Part shown: positions 55,367 to 62,466 of the stretch, piece by piece
Layout of the letters: each line of letters begins with the position of its first letter
Position numbering within the stretch: position 1 is the stretch's first letter
Assembly (NCBI RefSeq): GCF_009695775.1
Contig: NZ_VUNG01000022.1
Coordinates: 1 to 62,466 of the forward strand
Origin: Hallella mizrahii
GTDB taxonomy: Bacteria > Bacteroidota > Bacteroidia > Bacteroidales > Bacteroidaceae
Reading direction: 5' to 3'
DNA length: 62,466 nt
The notes under the pieces: model-generated
Told to the model about the DNA's origin: nothing
Seen by the model: the letters and a program-made list of their open reading frames with translations, nothing else
Databases searched by the model: none
Made by a program: the position numbers and the translations under genes

Positions 55367-55407
55367 CATCATATTATCAATACGCGGAAACATAAAATCA
55401 TTATATA

Positions 55408-57876
55408 ATGAAGATTTCTTATAAATGGCTCAAGGAATACGTTGATTTCGACCTCACACCACAGGAGACAGCGGACGCGCTCACTTCTACAGGTTTGGAA
55501 GTTGACGCCTTGGAGGAAGTTCAGGCAATCAAAGGAGGATTGAAAGGACTTTACGTTGGTAAGGTGCTCACGTGTGAGATGCACCCCAATAGTGACCACT
55601 TGCATATCACTACGGTGGACCTTGGTAAGGGCGAGCCCCAGCAGATCGTATGTGGAGCTCCCAATGTGGCTGCCGGTCAGAAGGTCATTGTGGCAGACCT
55701 TGGCTGCGTGCTTTATGACGGCGACAAGGAGTTCACCATCAAGAAATCAAAGCTTCGTGGCGTGGAGAGCTATGGCATGATCTGCGCAGAGGATGAGATC
55801 GGAGTGGGTACTGACCATGCCGGTATCATCGTGCTCCCCGACGACGCTGTCGTCGGCACGCCCGCAGCAGAATACTACCATCTCGAGAGCGACTGGGTCA
55901 TCGATATAGACATCACCGCCAACCGTGCTGATGCGCTCAGCCACTACGGCGTAGCGCGTGACTTGTATGCCTGGCTCGTCCAGCGCGGCTACAAGACCAG
56001 TCTGCACCGTCCCGACTGCTCACGTTTTCATGTCGACAACAACGATCTGCCCATTGAGGTAGATATAGAGAACCACGAGGCCTGCAAGCGCTATGCCTGC
56101 TTGAGCATCACAGACTGTGATGTCAAGGAGAGTCCTAAATGGCTTCAGGACAAGCTGACGGTCATCGGCCTCCGTCCGATCAACAACATCGTGGACATCA
56201 CCAATTACATCATGATGGCCTATGGACAGCCGATGCATTGCTTCGATGCTGATATGGTCAAGGGGCATAAGATCGTGGTTCGGACGCAACCCGAGGGAAC
56301 AGAGTTCATCACACTCGACGGCCAGAAGCATATCCTTGGCGAGCACGACCTCAGTATTTGCAATGCCGAAGAGCCGATGTGTATTGCCGGTGTCTTTGGC
56401 GGAAAGGGCAGTGGCACCTATGAGACAACCAAGAATGTGGTCTTGGAGAGTGCTTATTTCCATCCGACATGGATCCGCAAGAGTGCCCGCCGTCATGGAT
56501 TGAGCACAGATGCCAGCTTCCGTTTCGAGCGTGGCATCGATCCCAACGGCACCATCTACGCTTTGAAGCAGGCCGCCATCCTCTGTCAGGAATTGGCTGG
56601 CGGAAAGGTGTCGATGCAGATCAACGATGTCTATCCGGAGCCGTTACCCGACTTTAAAGTAAATCTGAAATATGAATATTGCGACAGACTGATTGGTAAG
56701 CAATTAGGTCACGATACAATCAAGAGTATCGTCAAGAGTTTGGAGATGCGCATCGACCATGAGGACGAAGAGGGACTCGAACTCACCGTACCTGCTTATC
56801 GTGTGGACGTGCAGCGTCCCTGCGATGTCGTTGAAGACATTCTTCGCATCTATGGTTACAACAACGTAGAGATTCCTACTCAGTTGAAATCTTCGTTGAC
56901 GGTTGCTGGTGAGGAGGATAAGGATCATCGACTGGAGAATATCGTCAGCGAGCAACTTGTGGGTTGCGGTTTCAATGAGATTTTAAACAACTCTCTGACC
57001 AAGACTTCATACTATCAGCCCAATGAGCTCAATGCTTATCCTTGGGAAAAGGCTGTGAAGATCATGAATCCGCTCAGCTCAGACTTGGGCGTGATGCGTC
57101 AGACGTTGCTCTTTGGCGGCTTGGAGTCGCTGTCCCGCAATATCAACCGCAAGGCCAAGAATCTTCGCTTCTTCGAGGTTGGCAATGTCTACAGCTATGC
57201 AGCTGAGAAGAATACCCCCGAGGCTCCTATCAAGGCTTATTCCCAAGACTATCATCTCGCCCTTTGGCTGACAGGTAAATTTGTTGAGGGGTCTTGGGCA
57301 CATGCCGACGAGGACGCTTCAGTCTTCCAGTTGAAGGCTTATGTCTGCAATATCCTGAAACGCGCTGGTGTCGCTCCGCACATGCTTGTCGAGGCTCATA
57401 GCGAGAACAACATCTTCTCGGAAGGTATCGCACTCAACAACCGCGCCGGCAAGACGCTCGTCAACTACGGAAAACTCAGTCATAAGGTGTTGGCACCGCA
57501 AGGCATCGATCAGGATGTCTTCTACGCAGAGTTTGACTGGACTGGCATCTTGAAGGCTATCAAGAAAAATAAGGTTGAGTTCAAAGAACTCAGCAAGTAT
57601 CCTTCCGTGAGCCGTGACCTGGCTCTGTTGGTCGACGACAACGTGGAGTTTGCTCAAATCGAGCAGATCGCTTACCAAAGCGAGAAGAAGTTCTTAAAGC
57701 GGGTCGAACTCTTCGATGTCTATCAGGGCAAGAATCTGCCGAATGGAAAGAAGAGCTATGCCGTCAACTTCATCCTTGAGGACGAGGACAAGACGTTGAA
57801 CGACAAACAGATCGACGCTATCATGAAAAAGCTCATCAACAACCTTACCACGAAGCTCGGTGCCGAGCTGCGATAG
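55408..57876 (+). CDS. pheT: Phenylalanine--tRNA ligase beta subunit
   Basis: 822 aa. Full-length: tRNA-binding (EMAP-like) domain at about 40-150 (VGKVLTCEMHPNSDHLHITT), B3/B4 editing domain (about 215-385), B5 (about 410-480), catalytic-like core, and the C-terminal FDX-ACB domain (about 730-822, ELSKYPSVSRDLALLVDDNV). Pairs with PheS (not in this window) as an alpha2beta2 enzyme. Confidence 0.97.
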   Translation: MKISYKWLKEYVDFDLTPQETADALTSTGLEVDALEEVQAIKGGLKGLYVGKVLTCEMHPNSDHLHITTVDLGKGEPQQIVCGAPNVAAGQKVIVADLGCVLYDGDKEFTIKKSKLRGVESYGMICAEDEIGVGTDHAGIIVLPDDAVVGTPAAEYYHLESDWVIDIDITANRADALSHYGVARDLYAWLVQRGYKTSLHRPDCSRFHVDNNDLPIEVDIENHEACKRYACLSITDCDVKESPKWLQDKLTVIGLRPINNIVDITNYIMMAYGQPMHCFDADMVKGHKIVVRTQPEGTEFITLDGQKHILGEHDLSICNAEEPMCIAGVFGGKGSGTYETTKNVVLESAYFHPTWIRKSARRHGLSTDASFRFERGIDPNGTIYALKQAAILCQELAGGKVSMQINDVYPEPLPDFKVNLKYEYCDRLIGKQLGHDTIKSIVKSLEMRIDHEDEEGLELTVPAYRVDVQRPCDVVEDILRIYGYNNVEIPTQLKSSLTVAGEEDKDHRLENIVSEQLVGCGFNEILNNSLTKTSYYQPNELNAYPWEKAVKIMNPLSSDLGVMRQTLLFGGLESLSRNINRKAKNLRFFEVGNVYSYAAEKNTPEAPIKAYSQDYHLALWLTGKFVEGSWAHADEDASVFQLKAYVCNILKRAGVAPHMLVEAHSENNIFSEGIALNNRAGKTLVNYGKLSHKVLAPQGIDQDVFYAEFDWTGILKAIKKNKVEFKELSKYPSVSRDLALLVDDNVEFAQIEQIAYQSEKKFLKRVELFDVYQGKNLPNGKKSYAVNFILEDEDKTLNDKQIDAIMKKLINNLTTKLGAELR

Positions 57877-57973
57877 GGTGGAGGTGCCATGCAAAGCGTA
57901 AAGCAAAATAGAGAATCAAAAATAATATAGTTAAAGATTTAAGCTACGAGATTAGCTACATTACTTTTCAATT

Positions 57974-58720
57974 ATGGGAAGAGCATTTGAATACCGTAAA
58001 GCTACAAAGCTGAAAAGATGGGGCCACATGGCCCGTACGTTTACCAAGTTGGGCAAGCAGATCGCCATTGCTGTCAAGGCTGGTGGTCCTGAGCCGGAGA
58101 ACAACCCGACGCTGCGTGCCATCATCGCCACTTGCAAGCGCGAGAACATGCCTAAGGACAATATCGAGCGTGCCATCAAGAATGCAATGGGCAAGGATCA
58201 AAGCGACTACAAGGAGGTTTCTTACGAAGGATATGGACCTCACGGAATTGCTGTCTTTGTAGACACGCTGACGGACAACACGACCCGTACGGTTGCTGAC
58301 GTGCGTTCTGTATTCAATAAGTTCAATGGTAACTTGGGTACACAGGGCTCCTTGAGCTTCTTGTTTGACCACAAATGTGTGTTCACTTTCAAGAAGAAGG
58401 ACGACACCAACATGGATGATCTGATTCTGGAATTGATCGACTTCGGAGTGGACGATGACTACGACGAGGATGAGGAGTCCGGTGAGATCACCATCTATGG
58501 TGAGCCGACAAGCTTTGGCGACATTCAGAAGTATTTGGAGGAGAACGGCTTCGAGATCACCAGCGCGGAGTTCACGCGTATTCCTAACGATCTGAAGGAC
58601 GTCACACCCGAACAGCGTGAGACAATCGACAAGATGGTTGAGCGTCTTGAGGAATTTGACGACGTACAGAATGTCTATACAAATATGAAGCCTGAGGAGA
58701 CTACAGAGGAGGCTGAATAA
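57974..58720 (+). CDS. YebC/PmpR family protein
   Basis: 248 aa. Typical start GRAFEYRKATKLKRWGHMAR, then FTKLGKQIAIAVKAGGPEPE. The middle YEGYGPHGIAVFVDTLTDNT is conserved. Family members are DNA-binding regulators or, in recent work on YebC/TACO1, translation factors that relieve ribosome stalling at proline runs. Bacteroidetes members often begin GRAFEYRK. Ends before a strong terminator. Confidence 0.94.
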   Translation: MGRAFEYRKATKLKRWGHMARTFTKLGKQIAIAVKAGGPEPENNPTLRAIIATCKRENMPKDNIERAIKNAMGKDQSDYKEVSYEGYGPHGIAVFVDTLTDNTTRTVADVRSVFNKFNGNLGTQGSLSFLFDHKCVFTFKKKDDTNMDDLILELIDFGVDDDYDEDEESGEITIYGEPTSFGDIQKYLEENGFEITSAEFTRIPNDLKDVTPEQRETIDKMVERLEEFDDVQNVYTNMKPEETTEEAE

Positions 58721-58755
58721 TGTAGAAACGCAGATTAGTAAAACTGCATAGAAAC

Positions 58756-58803
58756 AAGACCGCATTTTCCATCATTATTGATGCTAAAATGCGGTCTTTT
58801 TTT
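58756..58803 (+). terminator. Intrinsic terminator after yebC
   Basis: A perfect 13-bp stem (AAGACCGCATTTT at 58756-58768, AAAATGCGGTCTT at 58786-58798) then Ts to 58803. Confidence 0.95.
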
Positions 58804-58839
58804 AGGCTATTTATGACATTGTGTCTTTTTTGTAAATAT

Positions 58840-59117
58840 AACTGACATTTTACCGGCTTCATGGTGGCGATTTTCTGGAGGAGACTGAAGTTTGATCCGA
58901 AAAACGCGAAATTTGGCTTGTTTTTTATAACGTACTGATAATCAAGAGCGTATATAGTTTTATGAAAAAATAGACGGTATTTATACAGCTATTTCTTATG
59001 GAAATATCTGTAAAAGTACTATTTTCTGTTGATCATCACGGTTGTTTGACTCGTAGAAACAAGTGAGATGACACGGTCAAACAATAAGTTTCTTCATCTC
59101 ATCTTACTGTTTTGATC
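58840..59117 (-). repeat. Structured intergenic element, copy 2 (reverse)
   Basis: Within the 700-bp gap before sucC. Read on the minus strand it has GATCAAAACAGTAAGATGA (59117-59099), then inverted repeats including TTGTTTGAC/GTCAAACAA and TCATCTCA/TGAGATGA, then TTGATTATCAGTACGTTATA (58944-58925), CGCG (58908-58905) and TGTCAGTT (58847-58840). These landmarks match copy 1 at 28446-28666 in order, and the CGCG-to-TGTCAGTT spacing is almost equal (57 versus 58 nt). The rest of the gap is AT-rich with no credible reading frame. Confidence 0.6.
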
Positions 59118-59360
59118 ATGCTCTTAGGCAAAACGGTTGTGAAAATCGTTGTTGAATCGTTGTTTGTGCCTTATAGACTATCTAGAATGCACAACTTTTA
59201 TGTAGATGTTTTGTAAGGATAAGTGAGTCTTCAATCAGCTGTTGCGTTTCAGAATGCATATCTATTTATTTCTTCTAATAGCCATGTATGATTTATAATC
59301 TTATATTTATAATAATCATACTTTATTTCATGAATAATTGGAAAAAATATGAGCTATAAT

Positions 59361-59391
59361 TTTGTTCTTTTGAAAGAAATCGCTAATTTTG
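59361..59391 (+). promoter_or_regulatory. Promoter of sucCD
   Basis: -33 TTTG at 59361-59364 and -7 TAATTTTG at 59384-59391, spacer 19 bp. Leader of about 25 nt to ATG 59421. Confidence 0.75.
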
Positions 59392-59420
59392 TGAACTGTT
59401 AATTCATTAACTAATATATT

Positions 59421-60560
59421 ATGAAGGTACACGAATATCAGGCAAAGGAGTTCTTTGCCCATTATGGTTTGCCCGTAGACAGTCCTATTTTGTGTCGCAC
59501 CGTTGATGAATGTGTCGACGCTTATCATCGATTAGGCTCAGGGCGAGTAGTTGTCAAGGCACAAGTGCATACCGGTGGTCGTGGTAAAGCCGGTGGTGTG
59601 AAGCTCGCCGCTTCAGAAGAAGAGGTGCGCAAGGTGGCATCTGATATCCTTGGGATGACAATCAAAGGGTATGTTGTTGACCGTGTACTCGTCACAGAAG
59701 CAGTGAATATAGACAAAGAGTATTATGTCAGCATTTTGATCGACCGGAAGAGCAAGTCTCCTTTGATGATGCTGTCCCGTGCCGGTGGTATGGACATCGA
59801 GCAGGTTGCTAAGGAAACACCGGAGAAGATCGAGAAGATAGTGATCGATCCGCTTATCGGCATGGCTGATTTTCAGGCTCGCGCTGCCGCTTACAAGTTG
59901 TTCGATGATAAGGCAGTGGTAAAGCAGGCCATACCACTTTTCAAGAATCTCTATCGTCTCTTTATGGAGAAGGATGCTTCGCTGGCAGAGATCAATCCGC
60001 TCGTGTTGACAAAAGAGGGACAGCTGAAAGCCATTGACGCCAAGATGACTTTCGACAATAATGCGCTTTATCGTCATCCTGATGTGGCTGAACTCAATGA
60101 GCCTACCGAGGATGAGAAGAAGGAACTCTATGCTAAGTCGAAGGGCTTCAGCTATGTCAACTTAGGTGGTAATATCGGATGTATGGTCAACGGTGCCGGA
60201 TTGGCTATGGCTACGATGGACATGATCAAGCTCTATGGAGGCAATCCTGCCAATTTTCTGGACATAGGTGGCAGTTCCAACCCTGAGAAGATCGTGGATG
60301 CGATGAACTTGTTGATGAGCGACCAGCATGTGAAGGTGATATTGATCAACATCTTCGGTGGTATCACCCGTTGCGATGATGTGGCAAAGGGACTCTTAGA
60401 GGCTTTCAAGAGCATCAAGACCGATATGCCGATTGTCATTCGTCTGACAGGTACCAATGCTGAGGAAGGGCGCCGTCTGTTGCAGAATTCTCATTTCATC
60501 GTGGCAACGACGATGGCCGATGCTGGTCATAAGGCTGTGGAGGCCATGAACAATCTTTAA
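59421..60560 (+). CDS. sucC: Succinate--CoA ligase beta subunit
   Basis: 379 aa. ATP-grasp N-terminus (MKVHEYQAKEFFAHYGLPVD, VVKAQVHTGGRGKAGGVKLA) and CoA-ligase C-terminus (NIFGGITRCDDVAKGLLEAF). Usual family length. Makes ATP or GTP from succinyl-CoA, or the reverse. Followed 20 bp later by sucD. Confidence 0.97.
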   Translation: MKVHEYQAKEFFAHYGLPVDSPILCRTVDECVDAYHRLGSGRVVVKAQVHTGGRGKAGGVKLAASEEEVRKVASDILGMTIKGYVVDRVLVTEAVNIDKEYYVSILIDRKSKSPLMMLSRAGGMDIEQVAKETPEKIEKIVIDPLIGMADFQARAAAYKLFDDKAVVKQAIPLFKNLYRLFMEKDASLAEINPLVLTKEGQLKAIDAKMTFDNNALYRHPDVAELNEPTEDEKKELYAKSKGFSYVNLGGNIGCMVNGAGLAMATMDMIKLYGGNPANFLDIGGSSNPEKIVDAMNLLMSDQHVKVILINIFGGITRCDDVAKGLLEAFKSIKTDMPIVIRLTGTNAEEGRRLLQNSHFIVATTMADAGHKAVEAMNNL

Positions 60561-60580
60561 TCTTTTAAAAAAGTATTATC

Positions 60581-61456
60581 ATGAGTATTTTGATTAATAA
60601 AGATACGCGCCTGATCGTTCAGGGCATCACAGGCCGTGATGGGAGTTTCCATGCTGCCAAGATGAAAGAATACGGTACAAACGTTGTTGGTGGCACCTCA
60701 CCCGGAAAGGGTGGACAGGAGGTGGATGGCATTCCTGTGTTCAACACAGTTCGCGAGGCCGTAGAGGCTACGAAGGCCAACACGTCGATCATCTTTGTTC
60801 CGGCTCCCTTTGCCAAGGATGCTATGCTGGAGGCAGCTGATGCCGGCATCAAACTCATCATTTGCATTACGGAGGGTATCCCCGTAGTGGATGCTGTCAT
60901 TGCCCAGCGCTATATCCAGGTGAAAGGTGCTCATCTGATCGGCCCGAACTGCCCGGGATTGATTTCTCCAGAACTGAGCATGGTGGGTATTATGCCATCC
61001 AATATTTTCAAGAAGGGACATACCGGTGTCATCAGCCGCTCGGGTACATTGACTTATGAAGTCGTTGACAACCTCACAAAGGCTGGTATGGGACAGAGTA
61101 CTGCAATAGGCGTCGGCGGTGATCCTGTGGTAGGTCTTTACTTCGAGGATTTGTTGCAGATGTTCCAAGATGATCCTGATACCGACTCCATTGCCTTGAT
61201 AGGCGAAATTGGTGGTGATGCTGAGGAGCATGCTGCTGCCTATATCAAGAAACATATCACCAAGCCTGTCGTTGCTTTCATCGATGGTCGTACGGCTCCT
61301 CCGGGCAAGCAGATGGGCCATGCTGGAGCTATCATCTCCAGCAGTTCCGGCTCTGCTGCTGACAAGATTGCGGCTTTTGAGGCAGCCGGCGTGCCGGTGG
61401 CTATGGAGAGCTGCGAGATCCCAGGTCTTTTGAAAAAGCTGATGGGAAAAGCATAG
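60581..61456 (+). CDS. sucD: Succinate--CoA ligase alpha subunit
   Basis: 291 aa. CoA-binding Rossmann part ([29 protein letters not shown]) and the phosphohistidine motif MGHAGAIIS with His247. Pairs with SucC. Its stop codon is 44 bp before the GC-rich repeat array, which probably ends the transcript. Confidence 0.97.
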   Translation: MSILINKDTRLIVQGITGRDGSFHAAKMKEYGTNVVGGTSPGKGGQEVDGIPVFNTVREAVEATKANTSIIFVPAPFAKDAMLEAADAGIKLIICITEGIPVVDAVIAQRYIQVKGAHLIGPNCPGLISPELSMVGIMPSNIFKKGHTGVISRSGTLTYEVVDNLTKAGMGQSTAIGVGGDPVVGLYFEDLLQMFQDDPDTDSIALIGEIGGDAEEHAAAYIKKHITKPVVAFIDGRTAPPGKQMGHAGAIISSSSGSAADKIAAFEAAGVPVAMESCEIPGLLKKLMGKA

Positions 61457-61500
61457 TAAGCTAGAAATACTGTTGTTGAAGATAGAAGTCAGAGACCGGG

Positions 61501-62340
61501 GTTAGGGCGGGGATGAACCCCGCCCCTACTTGTCACCCTTGACACTGAATTGCGGGGAATTGTCTCCGACCCTAAACGTCGTTTGAAGTGGTGGGGAGTA
61601 GGGGCGGGGTTTATCCCTGCCCTAACCCCCTTGTCGGTAATCATTCTCCCCCTGTGCCATCTGTTTATATATCTTTTGCGGGGTTAGGGCGGGGATGAAC
61701 CCCGCCCCTACATTGTCACCCTTGACACTGAATTGTGGGGGATTGTCTCCGATCCTAAACGTCGTTTGAAGTGGTGGGTTCGTAGGGGCGGGGTTTATCC
61801 CCGTCCTAACCCCCTTGTCGGTAATCATTCTCCCCCCGTGCCATCTGTTTATATATCTTTTGCGGGGTTAGGGCGGGGATGAACCCCGCCCCTACTTATC
61901 CCTTGACACTGAATTGCGGGGAATTGTCTCCGCCCCTAAACGTCGTTTGAAGTGGTGGGTTCGTAGGGGCGGGGTTTATCCCCGCCCTAACCCCCTTGTC
62001 GGTAATCATTCTCTCCCCGTGCCATCTGTTTATATATCTTTTTCGGGGTTAGGGCGGGGATGAACCCCGCCCCTACATTGTCACCCTTGACACTGAATTG
62101 CGGGGGATTGTCTCCGATCCTAAACGTCGTTTTGAAGTGGTGGTAGGGGCGGGGTTTATCCCCGCCCTAACCCCCTTGTCGGTAATCATTCCACCCCCGT
62201 GCCATCTGTTTATATATCTTTTGCGGGGTTAGGGCGGGGATGAACCCCGCCCCTACTTTGTCACCCTTGACACTGAATTGCGGGGAATTGTCTCCGACCC
62301 TAAACGTCGTTTGAAGTGGTGGGTAGGGGCGGGGTTTATC
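61501..62340. repeat. GC-rich palindromic repeat array, five units of about 182 bp
   Basis: Units start at 61501, 61683, 61867, 62048 and 62228 (periods 182, 184, 181, 180). Each has a right arm of 29 bp (GTTAGGGCGGGG ... CCCCGCCCCTAC), a spacer with TTGACACTGAATTG and CCTAAACGTCGTTTGAAG, and a left arm that is the reverse complement (61598-61626, 61782-61810, 61963-61991, 62143-62171), then a second spacer with CCCCTTGTCGGTAATCATTC. The fifth left arm stops at 62340 in mid-hairpin. Arms match those at 35706-36000, but the first spacer differs. REP/BIME-like family. Confidence 0.92.
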
Positions 62341-62466
62341 GAGGCTGCTGCCAAACTCCCTTTAAAAAGAGGGCGGATATGCATTTATTGGGGCGTGCAA
62401 CTTATGGGAACTCAGAAACAGACCAGGCCAAAATTGGAAAAAAGAAATCGCTGGCGGATTTTAATG
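62341..62466 (+). other. Unassigned tail after the repeat array
   Basis: These 126 bases follow directly on a hairpin arm broken at its loop and do not resemble the repeat or the neighbouring genes. No convincing gene is seen; a forward open frame runs through but has no recognisable motif. It could be the start of another region or an assembly join. Confidence 0.4.

Noticed and set aside
58721..59420. tRNA or protein gene in the gap before sucC
   Set aside because: No cloverleaf, no GTTCRANNC arm and no reading frame with credible composition was found.
61591..61615. G-quadruplex in the repeat arms
   Set aside because: Only three G-runs of three or more lie close together on one strand; hairpin pairing is the simpler reading.
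61501..62340. CRISPR-like array
   Set aside because: Repeats are long inverted hairpins and the spacers are near-identical between units, unlike unique CRISPR spacers. No cas genes are present.

Overview
The window looks like a chromosomal stretch of a Bacteroidales bacterium, most likely a Prevotellaceae member. The pointers are repeated Bacteroidetes-type promoters (-7 TAnnTTTG, in the best cases 19-21 bp after a -33 TTTG), families typical of the group (GLPGLI, DUF4836, DUF3256, DUF3575, DUF5119, fimbrillins, EFR1), a six-gene Na+-NQR operon, and coding density and GC content close to Prevotella. Genus-level placement is inference; no rRNA gene is present.

Layout. (1) 1-460: degraded IS1634-type transposase remnant. 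(2) 609-3962: GLPGLI protein plus a large outer-membrane beta-barrel protein. (3) 3957-17071, minus strand: a long run of same-direction genes (EFR1 ferredoxin, a 51-aa membrane protein, RluA-type pseudouridine synthase, ABC permease and ATPase, DUF4836 lipoprotein, RsmE, bifunctional-nuclease-like protein, nucleoside permease, DUF3256, TamB). (4) 17271-23217: nqrABCDEF with its own terminator. (5) 23362-26433: RarA, a 2-hydroxyacid dehydrogenase and a TRIC/UPF0126 channel. (6) 26510-35709: a fimbria-like surface locus (DUF3575, DUF5119 and four fimbrillin-type lipoproteins). (7) 36018-43127, minus strand: a 1608-aa exported protein preceded by PqqD-like, S24/S26 peptidase-like and HPr-kinase-like genes and a small exported protein. 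(8) 43287-44759: HtrA/DegP. (9) 45062-45467: RNase P RNA. (10) 45588-48644: small membrane proteins, YkvA, and a MORN-repeat GH25 lysozyme lipoprotein. (11) 48746-53597: aconitase, NADP isocitrate dehydrogenase and citrate synthase, the oxidative arm of the TCA cycle. (12) 53739-58720: rpsP, a DnaJ-like protein, pheT and yebC. (13) 59421-61456: sucCD. (14) 61501-62340: five-unit palindromic repeat array, ending abruptly in the middle of a hairpin.

How the genes fit together. NQR pumps sodium using NADH. The citrate-to-2-oxoglutarate operon and sucCD supply biosynthetic carbon and substrate-level ATP. The fimbrial locus, TamB, the beta-barrel protein and HtrA serve envelope assembly and quality control.

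Most unusual items: (a) two diverged copies of one structured intergenic element of about 220-280 bp, 30 kb apart in opposite orientation (28446-28666 and 58840-59117), the first containing a 46-bp near-perfect palindrome in front of the fimbrillin genes; (b) the PqqD / S26-like peptidase / HPr-kinase-like cassette beside a giant repeat-containing exported protein, which resembles a RiPP toolkit without a visible precursor or cyclase; (c) a family of GC-rich hairpin repeats at three operon ends; (d) an htrA promoter in which a GACAAAATGTC near-palindrome sits where the -33 box should be.
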